NCBI GenBank assembly: GCA_022393335.1
Contig: JAJEKB010021019.1
Coordinates: 627,806-691,805 of the forward strand
DNA: 64,000 nucleotides
Reading direction: 5' to 3'
Source of the DNA: Macrotrachela quadricornifera
Taxonomy: Eukaryota > Rotifera > Eurotatoria > Philodinida > Philodinidae
The position numbers and the translations under genes were made by a program. The notes under the pieces were generated by a model that searched no databases, was not told the DNA's origin, and saw only the letters and a list, made by a program, of their open reading frames with translations. Positions 37,538 to 50,156 of the stretch are shown piece by piece (position 1 is the first letter of the stretch; the number at the start of each line of letters is the position of its first letter).

Positions 37538-40500
37538 TGTGTTTAATTTTTATTGGTTAGAAATCTTGATTTTATTCTCTACAAATAAGTTAAATTTTCA
37601 CTAAAATTTATGTTGCATCGACAAAGATATAAATCATGCAATATTATTCTGGGTTAGTTGAAATAAGCATCGACTAAGGCTTATAAGCACTGGGTAATGA
37701 AGATTTTAGTCGTATTAATGCTTTCCTACTCGGAAATCAGTAGTTGAAATAATTAGAACTTTGTTCTTCTCTTTGTTTTTGCAGTAGATTAAATCTGACT
37801 GAGTAGAGTCTTTAATAAAAAAATAATCGATCACATACGTACTGATGTATAGTTACGGTGATTTTTTTTGCATTTTAATCACTAACTATGCCTATACGAA
37901 ATATATATACGATTTTCTAATAGGAATGGCAAAGAAGTAAGTCGTATTTAGTTCACCCAATTAGCTAGCCTACTTTGGGCATATTCGACGTCGATATCAT
38001 AAACGAAAACAAAACCTTCATATCGTGATTTTGACTTCTTATCATTGCAGCCTTCTCTAGCACTTCAATGATATTGATATAAGAGATAATGTCACTATAC
38101 TGTGCATACAGATGTATCGTTACTAATATTCGTTTGTTAATTAATGATGAAATAGTTGTCGATGTATGATATACTTTTTGATAGAAATATATATTTGTTC
38201 TTTACTCTCGCATATCCAAACCTAACCATATATAATTATCGATGTATTAAATGATTAGTTGTACTCGTTAAAGTTGTCACCAAATTCTAACATGATATAA
38301 TAATAAAAAGCTTAGTCAAATTTGAACGATCACTTCAGCATAAAATAAAATTGTTTGTTTTCGAAATTTTTCAAAGAATGAAGAAAAATACTTTTTTAAT
38401 TATTCTTCATCAAAATGTAAATATGATGATTAGTTCTATGCTATTTTATTTAAACATAAATATTCAATTTGTTTTAATAAACTTGACTTTATCCTACATG
38501 TAAGCTTTATCGATAATCAAGATTTCGATTATTTGCATCGAATTCAAAATCATTGATATTTTTTTAAATCCAGATGAAGAAAAATTAGAACTATATACGA
38601 TTTGTATAAAAACATAAGTAATAAGAATGAAAGTCAATAAAATCAACATCTAGTAGATAATGAAAAAAAAATGAAATTCTTTTCTATTCTTAACAGGTCG
38701 TCGATAGATATAACTACAAATAGCATTTGTGTTAGTACACTAGTCTAATCATTGTAAGTAAATATTATACGCAGCATACTATATCATATACTCAACTGTA
38801 CGCATCTGTCCATAATTATACTATACAAATGTTTCCTGAAGCTACAAGAATACAATACTCTTATAAATATACAAATAAGATAAAGTGTTTTATTATTCAT
38901 TGTATATACGAGTATATTGGTTGTAAATTGCGTATTATTGAAATATGCAAGAGAAACTATAGATAATTTACTCACCATATCTTTCATGTTATTGCGAAAA
39001 AAGAAGAAAAATATATGCAGGTTGATTACATAAATGTTTGGTTGAGTTATGAATCATCTCATTGTTTGTGTTTGAGATAGCATTGATTCATACTGAAGAA
39101 CAGAATATATTTACTCACATTTACATAATTTTTCTAACATATGGAATATTTTTATTAAATTTTAGTAATAATCAAGATTAGCAAGAAGTTTTTTCTCTAT
39201 TCTGTCCGAATCATTCATTTAAAAAAAAACACGTCAAGCCCGTCTGCACTAGATTGAAAAATTTTTATTCAAAAAAAACTCGTTCATAGTAAATTGTAGG
39301 TTCGTATTTTTCGATATCTATTATTAAAGATAAATACAGAAGTGAACTAAATATTTTTAGATAAAACAAGGGAATTGATTAGATTGTCTTTTTAAATGTA
39401 TGCTCAGAATTTTTATGAAACTTATACGTCAGGAGTTTTGAACGAAACTTTGAAAAATCTGAAAATTTTATAGAAAAACAGATACACTGGCACAAACAGA
39501 GAAGGAAAATTTGATTTTATCATTTGTAGAATTGATTTCTTACTACTTTTCTTTGCACTTATTTTCATTATAAACTAAGTAGTGCTGGTAAAATGATGTC
39601 TCCGATCAAAGTTTATTTGTTGAACCATTAACTAACAAAGGAACCTATCCAACTGTCGGAACGTTTTTGAGTTGGGACTTAGTGTATCTTGTGGACCTTG
39701 ATGAGTTATGTTTATGGTAAAAAGAGTTTGCGTCCATGAGTTGTTTCTGGCGAGATATCGAGGTTTTCATGAATTTCCTCTATAGGACCCTACTTTTCCA
39801 GCACAACCTTATTATCGAATTTTTGCTCAATTAGACTAGCTTGCAAAAAGATTTCAGAAGTTTTCGACAAAGCCTCTTCGAAATATGAAGATTTCAAAGA
39901 ATGCATGCTGTATATACTATTTATAGAAAAAAGCCTATATCTTGCCATCTTCATATCACGAAGTGATATTTTCGAAAACTTCTGAAATTTTTTTACAAGC
40001 TAGTCTAGTTGAGCAAAAATTCGAGAATAAGGTTGTGTTGGAAAAGTAGGGTCCTATAGGGAAAATTCATTTAAACCTCGATATCTCGCCAGAAACAAGC
40101 CATGCGCACGAACTCTTTTTATTATAAACATAATTTATCAAAATCTATAAGATACACTGAATCCTGACTCAAAAACGTTCCGGCAGTTGCATAAGTTCCC
40201 TCGTCAAAATAATATCATACAGAAGAAATAGAAGATTCTGCCCTGTTGTAGTATTATGAGTTGAATGAAGTCAGACAGCGTTGATACTCTTGAAAAGAGC
40301 AAAAAAAGATAATTCGAATTACTGATTAAATCGGATAAGCAAGATTGCTTCTCTTATTATAGTTTTATGAGGTCTATCATTCATTAATTAGAACCTCGCA
40401 GAGGTAAAATATCACCCTCACTCTCAAGATTGATATATATTATTTACTAATTAATTTAAAAACAACATCAACAAAAAATTAAATAACAGTCGAACTCATA

Positions 40501-40929
40501 CACTTTTTTCTATTTTAATGTTGAAAACATCTAATTTTATTTGTTCGATTCTACAGAATTATTATATGTTATATACTAAGAAAATATAGTTTATCATTAT
40601 TGAGGAAACACAACGTGGTCATGACACAAAATTAAAACAAACTAAAATACGTCTAATCAATTTAAAACTATAGACGCAGAGGCTTTTTTCACTGTTCTGT
40701 AAAGAAAAAGAAAATATTGACGTACCAATTCAATAAAAACATCCGATATTATTTGTTCTGTCATCAAATATACTTTCTTTTTTTTGGATTGATGACGTCA
40801 TTGAAAAAAAGGAAAAAAAAACAGTCACTTCAACTCATGTTTTGACACAAAAAAAATCTTACTCATGATTATATTTACGATATTTACTTTCACTTTACAT
40901 TTCTGTGAAAGAGTATTACAACCGACAAT
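37538..40929. other. Divergent intergenic region with a large hairpin
   Basis: Both flanking genes start at its edges. Apart from the foldback element at 39636-40206 no gene, RNA or repeat could be supported. The interval 37538-39635 is plain AT-rich DNA with stops in all frames. Confidence 0.5.
39636..40206. mobile_element. Large foldback element with about 250-bp arms
   Basis: Left arm 39636-39890 and right arm 39945-40206 are reverse complements through GGAAC, CAACTG, GGAACGTTTTTGAGT, AGAGTT, TTTCTGGCGAGATATCGAGGTTT, TAGGACCCTACTTTTCCA, AATTTTTGCTCAA and TTTCAGAAGTTTTCGA. The loop is only about 50 bp. No transposase frame exists. It could form a very long hairpin RNA if transcribed. Confidence 0.85.
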
Positions 40930-43229
40930 ATGGACTCACATAAATGTCCAATCTCCAAAAAAATATTTGAGGATCCCGTTATAGCTGATGATGGTTATAC
41001 ATATGAACGAAGAGCAATAGAAGATTATATAAAACAACATGGAATAAGCCCACTTACAGCACAATCAATGAGTATTGATACATTGAAAACAAATCATACA
41101 GTAAAGAAAATAATTGATGAATCTAAATCACATTCAAATTCTCAATACCAATTTGAATTAGATGTTGATATAAGAAAAATTCAACCAAGACCATTATTTC
41201 AAGCATTTGGAAAATCAATTTATAAAATCGAATGGATTAATCGTAACGGACCAGATATTATTCTATTAAAAATTGATGGAGCTAAAGCTAATCAAGAAGC
41301 ATCATTCTATGTTCAACTTAGTTGCCATCCATATATTGTTCGAACATATGGTTTTGTTAAAAATAATCAACGTGCAATTATGCTTTTACAAGAATATGCT
41401 TCACAAGGTGATCTTTCAGAATTATTACAAGAAAATCAATTTAAACCTAATGAAAGAGTTCTATTAAAAATATTTGAACAAATATGTGATGCTATGATAT
41501 GTCTCACTGATAATAATATTGTTCATGGTGATTTAGCATGTCGAAATGTTCTTGTTTTTCAATCTGATATAAATGATCCAAAAAAAAATTTAGTTAAATT
41601 AACAGATTTTGGTTTAACACAAGAAAGTAAACTTTATTCAATAATCAATAGTGCAGCATCAACTATTATGACTATTATTCCTATACGATATGCTGCTCCA
41701 GAAATTCTTCTAAATTCTAATAAAAAAAATTATTCGGAAAAATCAGATATTTATTCAATGGGTGTTTTAATGTGGGAAGCTTGTTCTTATGGTGAATTAC
41801 CATATTCTCATGTAGATAATGATAATGATGTTCGACAAATGAAATTAAATAATGAAAGATTATCACGACCATCATTATGTAGTGATGAATTATGGAATAT
41901 TATTAATGAATGTTGGCATTTAGATCCACAAAATCGTCCAGATTTTCAAACATTAAAACAATCAATATTAACTTTAGAATTTCAAGAAACACCAAAACCA
42001 AAGTAGATAAAATGAAATAATTAATAATTAATATTTTTTTATACTTAAGATCAACAATCATCTCCAAAGAAGAACCTATTGTAAGTACAATTTATTTCAT
42101 TAAATTAATTTTATTTATATTTTTTTGATTTAGAAATCTACAATTACACATTCTCCAATAGAAATAAAAAAATATATGAGGTAATTTTAAATAAATAAGA
42201 ATCTATATAAAATTAATAAATAAATATTTTAAGTTGTAATAATATGAATCAAATATCAGATTTATTGACACCAGTATCTTCATTAAAAATCAGTCCAAAA
42301 GTTGATCAATCTAAGTTCGTAAAATTTTTTTTTTAATTTATCTATTAAATATAATTAATTTATGTTTATTTTAGATGTACACAAATCAATGAGAATAAAT
42401 CAAAAACAATGTTTTTATGTGAATGTGGAAAACAATATACAAGTCAATTAAATCTTGATCAACATAAAGTAAATAACAATGTTTTGTCCTATTCTTTTTG
42501 ATATTGATCTTTATTTTCATAGATAAAAGATTGTCGAAATCGATTTATTTCGTGTACATTTTGTGATGAAAAATTATCATCATCTGATGCCATGCATGAT
42601 CATTTAGAAATATGTGGAAATAAAAGAGAATCTTGCCCAAATTGTAATAAATTAATACGACGAGCTATTCTTTCTTATCATTTTTATAATAATTGTATTA
42701 ATTTAAATGAAAATGATATTTTTATTGAACAACATAGTAATTCATTACAAACGAATCTAAATAATAATAATAATCAAGAGAAAAAATCTATTCCAAATTG
42801 GTTATTAAAGCAACAAGAAAAAAAACTAGCGTTAGTGACATGTGATGATTGTCATAATCAATTTTTACAAAAGGATTATATAAATCATAAGGTATATTGT
42901 ATAGTATTTTATTTTTTCAAAACACTTTTTATATTATAGGACATCTGTTCTAAAGACAACATGTGCTTACAACCGTCGACTCAGAAGCATCAAAGTATTC
43001 TTATTGCTTTTTTTTTTCTTATAGTGTTGTACTTTTTTTTTGGCAGTATCATCCACCAATGATCAAGATAATACTGATCATACAGTTCGTGTAATCTGTG
43101 ATTTATGTAAAGAATCAATTAGTTTACTTCAATTTTTATCTCATAAAGTAAAGATATTTATTAATCAGTATATTTTTTATGTGTTTGTTTTTTTAATAGA
43201 AAAATTGTCCTAAACGAAAAACATCTTGA
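40930..43229 (+). CDS. U-box + protein kinase + C2HC zinc-finger fusion protein
   Basis: Exons 40930-42002, 42050-42080, 42134-42180, 42234-42314, 42375-42468, 42523-42891, 42940-42994, 43047-43147 and 43200-43229 give 1,881 bp and 626 residues, with phases 2,0,2,2,0,0,1,0 all satisfied. Residues 1-70 are a U-box (CPISKKIFEDPV, DGYTYERRAIEDY), the E2-binding module of ubiquitin ligases. Residues about 95-345 are a kinase of the tyrosine-kinase-like group: catalytic loop HGDLACRN (near 199), DFG (near 226), RYAAPE, DIYSMGVLMWE. Gly replaces the usual Arg before the catalytic Asp, a non-RD kinase. Its glycine loop is weak. The C-terminal exons encode five finger units of Cys-x1-2-Cys...His-x3-4-Cys type, TRAF/XAF1-like (CTFC..HLEIC, CPNC..HFYNNC, CDDC..HKDIC, CDLC..HKKNC). 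The donor at 42314 (GTTCGT) is weak. If the first intron is retained the protein stops at 42006 after the kinase (358 residues). Confidence 0.82.
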
Positions 43230-43592
43230 ACAAAAGCGAAGATAATAGTTGGTTTTTAACGATTAGTATCTACTGGTTTGGTACTCTGTTCATAATAATA
43301 AAGCAGAAATGTTCATATTGTATAGGGTTTGAGTTAAGCGATCAATGTAACATTTAACTGTTTCTTTTTATTAAAAAACAACAACAACAACTATCTTTTC
43401 TGCATTGCTTTTTTACCGAGAATTTTAAGTTGTCCTTTGTGTTACTAAATGTAAACTAATTGTTGGACAATTACAATGACACCAAATTGAGATTGCAGTA
43501 ATAGCTGAAGTCAATATATCGGACTTTGATGTTTGTGTAGTGGATGGATAAACATTTGTCTACTCCGGAGTATCGGCATGAGAACCACTTAC

Positions 43593-43684
43593 GACGCAGC
43601 TGCATGTCTTGATTCAAAAGCATCTTGTGCTTGGAGAAATATTGATTCTACTTGAGAAAAGTCAATTCGAGGATTATTAGTCAT
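43593..43684 (-). CDS. Possible first coding exon of a small unidentified gene
   Basis: A 30-codon frame starts at ATG 43684 (MTNNPRIDFSQVESIF, then FESRHAAA) and ends at a good GTAAGT donor. A pyrimidine-rich TTTCTTTTAG acceptor lies 23 bp upstream of the ATG, as for a 5' UTR intron. A possible acceptor 33 bp further on would add a short tail ending near 43510. I do not recognise the peptide. It could equally be a fragment of a longer gene. Confidence 0.3.
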
Positions 43685-46600
43685 TTTTTAAGGTTTTTCC
43701 CTGTTCTAAAAGAAAGAATTATACGGCGTTTAAATACGTCTGTTAAAGTGCTTAATGTTCGGCCTGTAGTTTTGCCCAATAATTAATACAAATAACTGTG
43801 AATATTTCCTAAATTCAGTGACCAAAGGTTTTCGGGATTGAGGAATCGATTGATGTCATTAGTTTTTGAAGTTTTATTGAAGGCAATCAAGGTCGAAGAG
43901 CCTGAATTTGACTTCGTTTTGTTTTAATTGTATAAATCGTTTATTTGTAATTTAGAAACATGATTTCTACGAGAAAGAGCTGAGCGAGTTTTCAGACGAG
44001 CACTACTTGTTAATTAATGATAAACTAATGTGTCATTGTTTCTTATAAAATTTGGCTCATCATTATCAAGCATGAAAACTGCGAATGTGAAGCCAATGAA
44101 AGGTTTTTTTAAATGAATTCCTTGTTGATTACACAACGCCAGGCCTTTGGGTAATATTTATACATAGATATGTGGAAAGCAAAGTGGCCGCTTGAAGTCT
44201 ACTTTTTGAGTCTTTATAGAGATCAAATGTAAACTAAGATTTAAAATAGACGAAGATCTTTTCTAGGCGACAGCTTAATATGCTCTATTTTTAGCAATTT
44301 TTAAATGGTCCTCTTTTTTTTAAGTTTCTTCTTGATGAAGGTATTAACAAATACTCAGGAAATTTTCGAGAGGAATTCTAACAAGATACATTTTTTCGCT
44401 TTAAACCTGGAGTAATATTAAACGATCTAGTGGCGTGAAATGTGAACCCGGCTAGCCATGAGTGGCAACAGAACAATTAGACGTTGACTAAGAAGGTTTA
44501 TTGTAAGTATAATAAATGAAAGTTGAGACACCTCTGAGAAAGTGTCAAATGATTCGATTCTCGAACCAAAATGACTCCATATTAGATATTTGACATAGGA
44601 GAGCGTATTCAGTAAAGGATTTGTGAATGCTAGCAGGGCGTTATTTGCTTATTGTGTCATCCTAGCAATTTTAAGAAACTGTTTGAAATTCTATAGTTTT
44701 GAAAAAGATATCTTTTTTTCCAAATTGTTATGGTTTAGGATAATCACCACTTTGTTATGCTACTGAGCTCTCTAAACAAACGGAAACATCTAAACAACAT
44801 CTAGTTATATAGAAATAAATATCGAACTTAAAAATTCATAAATGCTTGTCTTTCCGTTTGGTTCAGATAAGCTGGAATTCAGAATTAAAAAATATAGCAT
44901 CACAAACAATTGAATATTGTCAAATGCTGTAATAAACTTGGTCAAACTTAATCAAAGACAAGGAAATGAAAATTCGAGGTCTGATTTTGATGATCATGCA
45001 ACATTTAAACGTCTAGCAAATCATTTAAGGGTATTCGCTCTTGAAAAATCCATAGTGTGGAAAGGCTGTCAATATTTTCATAACATCTATTTTTTCATTC
45101 TTCCAACATATTAAAGCTTCTTTAACCAGATTATTTTCAAAACGGTAGAATTCGCGAATATTTCATATTACAACTGACTTAAACTCTTTAAATTCGATCA
45201 TTTTTTTTTCAAAAATATGAGTTATACTGTTGTGATTGATTGTTTATTGATCAAGTCCAAGACTAACCATGTTCGATTAGCTCTACGAGATCAAAAGGAC
45301 TATAATATATAATATAATCAAAATTGACATTATATTCAATGATAATGATGCTACATTTTCTTTCAGAAAAGGATCAGCAAATTCATCGAATGAGCACTGC
45401 TTGTGAATAAAGCTCGTTTTAATTGATGTATTTTGGTTTTGATGCGTAGATCCTACCAATATTTTGATTCAACTTTCGCAGGTAAGACTACCAGAGTCGC
45501 CAGATGTAACGAGATATCTTCTTTCGTGTTTCCTTCACTTTCTCTATTTTCTACTCTTCATCTTGTGTCCTCATTCTCCGTCTGCGGAGAGATGAAAGTA
45601 AAGAGAGAGAAGGCAGTAACATACAAATGATGGTGACACGCTCGGAAGAGAGATGGATTGTGATAGATCACAATGGAGAAATATGATATAATAGGTTTTT
45701 CAGAGATAAATTTTCTCTACAAAGCTCTAAAGTCGACTATGACTTACAGCTGAATTTTTGATCAGACAATGGGATATATATATACGTTTATAGAAAAAGA
45801 CTTTCTCTATCCAATGGTGTATGTATTATCAGATTCTGTTACGTACCGTGACAGAAAATCTGTATACAAAATATGGAGTGTATGCCTATTACCGAGTCAA
45901 AGGTCAACATTTGGATTGATCTTCAAGAACATGCGCGTGGATGAAGTTATGGTTTTATTGAAGATCATCAAGTAACAGTCACAACCGTCCATACCTGTCT
46001 ACCACATCTTAACTTTTGACCTTTGTCTCAGTAGCAGATATCCACTCAACATTATATGTGTGGATTATATGAATAACTGAGTATATTTCAGCATCATTTC
46101 TTACTTTAAAACATAGAATCTGAATTATAGATGATTTCTGATGGTTTCTTGAATCCGTCTATCATAGTAGGGAACAGCCTCTAAATCGGCTTTTTCACAC
46201 CCTATGGTGATCCAAAGATCCTGTCTGTCACGGTCAGTGAGGGAAAAAGAGGAACGAGCACAAATTTCTATCTCTATACACTTCAACGCTCTTTTTAACT
46301 GTGTTTCACAAAAGAGAGTAATGGAATAAAGACTGCTTAAAGTTACAAAGAAAAACTAGATCAAGATAGGTTTAATTTCTTGTGGATCTATAATGTTAGT
46401 GGCAATATTTACAAAGAAAGTTCTTACTATTTAACTAACAAATCTAACGCATGAGTGAGATATTCGGATTTTAAGGTTCTTACGCAGTCTGTAGAATGGC
46501 CACAATGCTAAAATTTTGATCGAGTTTATCTTCATTTTTTTATAATGGTTGAATAGAGCTTGTCGAGTGGAGTTTATAACACTTAGGAAAATGTCCAAAT

Positions 46601-47386
46601 TACCATTATTCTATAGTCTAGAGAGAATTGGATTCAAAAAACTGAGCTTCTTAGAAGTTTTTTAAATTTTTATTTGAGAATTTTAAACACATTTTTTCGT
46701 ATGCAACTCAACGAGCTTTATTCAATTATCGTAAAATAGAAAAATAAATTTGGTCGAAATTTTTCACGATGAATATCTAACATCCCATGTAAATACTTTA
46801 AAATTCGAATATCTCGCTCACTGCACTCTAGTAACCGCTCATATTTTAAATTTGTTAGTTTAGCAGTAAGAACTTTTGTCTATCCCGAATATGTCTAAAC
46901 TTTTTAATGGACAACACAGACACCTTCATTGCAAGATATATGTGATAAAAACTGAATAATAAAGAGTATATTTTATGAAATAGATTGTACAATCTATATG
47001 GTAAGAATAACTGAATGTATTTTTAGGAAAAATATTAAGAAATATTCTTTTATTATTATTTATTTTCATTTAAATTGATGTATAAAATTGAAAAATGAAT
47101 GTTGTTTTGAAAATAATATTTGCTTACATATATGTATTTGTCCAATATGTTAAAACAATGATTGTTCTGTTCTTTTTTTTTCTTCTAACTATTATTGAAA
47201 AAACAATCATCAATAGCATCAATAAAAAGAACTAATGGTAAAATTGTTCGTGTCCTTGATTCTATTAAAAATAAAATGTAACCATTGATACCTATAAAAT
47301 GAAAAACAAAATAATAAGTACATAAAGACATGAATTTATTTTCAGTTGTTGATGTATTTTATATTCCAATAGTGTGAAGAAAAGAA
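43685..47386. other. Gene-poor region between the U-box kinase and SPRY genes
   Basis: Short frames near 44917-45114 and 45433-45975 have no support from splice sites or family motifs. A foldback element occupies 46411-46880. A possible non-coding 5' exon of the SPRY gene (acceptor-like TAG near 47215, donor GTAACC at 47279) lies at the end. The rest holds nothing I can name. Confidence 0.45.
46411..46880. mobile_element. Foldback element, about 470 bp
   Basis: The left end ACAAAGAAAGTTCTTACT pairs with the right end AGTAAGAACTTTTGTC. Inside, ACTAACAAAT, GAGCGAGATATTCG-like and TTGAATAGAGCT(T/C)G blocks occur inverted on both sides. Arms are about 170 bp, imperfect, and there is no coding frame. 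Confidence 0.75.
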
Positions 47387-47982
47387 ATGACTGTAGAAGA
47401 AATACCATTAGAATTTGAAGAAAGAAGTCGTTCAATACGATATCATGAAAATCGTCGTGTATGTGAAAAAGGAAATTATGAAACATATGGCTACAGTCGA
47501 GGAAATCAATCTTATTCACATGGAATTCATCATATACGAATGAGAATTGAAAAAATTGAGTAAGTATTCATTTTTAATTTATTATTAAATAAAAAAATGA
47601 AAAAAACAATTCTTTTAGTTCATCAAATTGGAAAAATATTCAATGGTCTCCATGGATATTTGTTGGAATATGTTCAATCACAGATAAATCAGCATATGGT
47701 GATGTTAGATATCATAAATTACGTTCAGCTTATGGTTGGTCAACTAATGGAGATGTTTGGAATAATGGAATGGGAAAAAGAATTCATTGGTCTGGTACAC
47801 CAATTGAAAATGATGTACTTAAATTAACTATTGACTGTGATCAAAAAACATTAACTTTATTTAATGAAAGAACACATGAAAAAACAAAAGATATTCATAT
47901 TGATTTAGAAGATAAAACACAATTTCCATGGTGTCTTTATATTGTGATGGCTAATCAAGGTTATAGAGTTCGTTTATTATGA
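47387..47982 (+). CDS. SPRY/B30.2-like domain protein
   Basis: Exons 47387-47559 and 47619-47982 join in phase to 537 bp and 178 residues. ATG 47387 is chosen because TGA lies in frame just upstream. The core NWKNIQWSPWIFVGIC, the TDKSAYGDVRYH strand, GWSTNGDVWNNG and the LKLTIDCDQKTLTLFNE strand match the SPRY beta-sandwich pattern (W..FVGI followed by a D..K.TL.F hairpin). SPRY domains bind protein partners and occur in TRIM and other adaptor proteins. Here it appears to be nearly the whole protein, preceded by a charged stretch of about 55 residues. The specific partner is unknown. Confidence 0.75.
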
Positions 47983-49800
47983 TTTTCCATTTTTATTAAA
48001 AAGCAAAAAAAAATTTTTTTTTTCACAATTTAAATTATTATAAAAATTAAAATATATAATGAACGTATCACATGAATATGAAAACAATTTCATAAAATTT
48101 AAACTGAAAATATATCGTTATATATATAAGTCACTCTCAAGTAGTTAATGAAGAAAAATAAGAGAAATATTTTTGTCTATTTATGATTTAGTTATGAATA
48201 GAAAAACAATAATAAGAATAATAAATATGATTATATAATGCATCCAAATTGACAATAAATACAAATCGGTTTTCTTTAACAATCACACTGTAAACAGTAA
48301 CGATGTCTACTATGCATACTGCTAATTGTTGTTTGTTGTATTTTTTAATTGAATATAACTTATTGATGTAGGAATTTTTGAAAGTATCATCAAACAAAGA
48401 CATATCGAATCAATATCTTTTAAATAATAAAAATGGGGAAAAGATTTAGTCGATGCATATTTTTCTTTCATATTGTGATGAATTACATATCATTAAGTAA
48501 ACACTTGTGAGCATTTAGTTATATTAAATAAGAATAAAATGGTTCGTTTTATTTGGACATATGAATGACATTTTCTTTAATTTGACAACAACAATACATG
48601 TTGTAGGAATATTATTTCTCTTTATTTTTCCATCAAATTTTATCTCATGACTTTTTGTAAAAAATTATTTAATATTATGCAAACGCCTTTTTTTTAGTTT
48701 TTTATATGATGGGTAGGATAAGAAAAAAAAAAGAACAAGAGTCATTAAACAATTTCTTTTTTGTTTTGTTATTTAGAAGAATTTGTATTTTTTTTTAAAA
48801 TACATACGAAAGTGAAATGAGAAATTATGATATATATGATGGGACAAAATCAAATATCAACCTTATTGTGATTGTTAGAATGGATGGAAAAATCTCAAAA
48901 ATAGATATTGTACAAATGTGAAAAATTAGGACAGATGAAAATCAGTTTAGGTAGATAGTCCATCGTCAAATGTTTTACAAATGATGAGATTTTATTTTGT
49001 TCTTGAAGAACAGGTCAAAATGTAGTACATGATTGAGCCCTTTTTTAAATTAAATTTCGCTTTTATTAGATATATACATAGATATTTATATTAATCAAAC
49101 ATCTACTTCTTAAGAGTTATTTGAATCATTGTACTTGTAATTCCTTTTCTCTGCTGAAAAGGTAAGTATGCAAAGAAAGACTTTACTCATGTATCGCATC
49201 GTGACATGCTTTGAAAAAGCAAAAAAATATTTAAATACTTGGGAAAGTGACCGATGTTAGTTGAGATAATTTGATAATATGTATTTGGTATAAATGAAAA
49301 CGGCATTGCGATGATCTTCTTCTAATATATATAAATACGAAACACTGAAATATTTCGATAGAGTCATCCTGTAGCGTAATGTAAAAATTTCAATGATGAT
49401 ATATAACTCATCCTTTTCATAAATTTCTAGGATACATCATAACACAGAGATAAAACGTACGATACATATGTTCTACTCAGCAGCGGATCCAGAAAGTTTT
49501 CTGAAGTGATGCGGTACCGTTCAAAAACTGCTGCAGGAGAGGTACATTCGCGCCTTCCTTCATTTCTTCTAGATACATCACTAGTTCTACTTGTATCTGA
49601 CATTATCCATCAGTAGAGTTATGAATGCTCCAAAACCGTGTCAAGTTCAATAGATTTTCGCCATATTTCAAAAACTAGAAGAATCCTCAATTGTCCTCTG
49701 GGTCTAGGAAAGTGTTATGGAAAGTTTGGTGGCGCTAGCTATTGCAAGAACTGAATGTATAACGAATAGACAAACAAATAAATATTTTTCTTTATATATA

Positions 49801-50156
49801 GGGTGTTCAGTAAGTATCTATACAAAGAAAAATTTGAATATCTCCATTACGGCTCGAGCAAACGGGCATTTTTTTTCTACCAAGGATAGAGGCATACTCA
49901 TACTCCATATTCATACGGACAAGATTAGTGAAAACCTTTGTTAAGTATATTGTTTTTTTTTCTCCTATTTGTGTAAAAGACAGATTTTCTTGTTGAGTTC
50001 AATAATGAAATTTAACAAAGATTCTCACTAATCTTGTCTATATGGATTGGGAGTGCCAAGGTGCTTCTATCCTTGGTAAAAAAAAAGTAAGCCCATTTGG
50101 TTGAGCCATAATGGATACATTCAAATTCTCCTTTGTATAGTTACTTACTGGACACT
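49801..50156. mobile_element. Mariner-type MITE, about 356 bp
   Basis: Ends GGGTGTTCAGTAAGTA and, read inward from the right, AAGTGTCCAGTAAGTA, flanked by TA. Arms of about 170 bp include AATTTGAAT and TCCATTA(C/T)GGCTC and GACAAGATTAGTGA inverted. It has the same general GGTGTCC-type end as the 960-bp element at 6161, but the rest of the sequence differs. Confidence 0.8.

Noticed and set aside
42004..42006. TAG after the kinase domain taken as the gene end
   Set aside because: A GTAGAT donor overlaps it, and eight further exons continue in phase to a zinc-finger tail. The stop is kept only as a possible intron-retention form.
44917..45114. 65-residue frame, possibly a gene fragment
   Set aside because: No start context, splice site or family motif that I can recognise.
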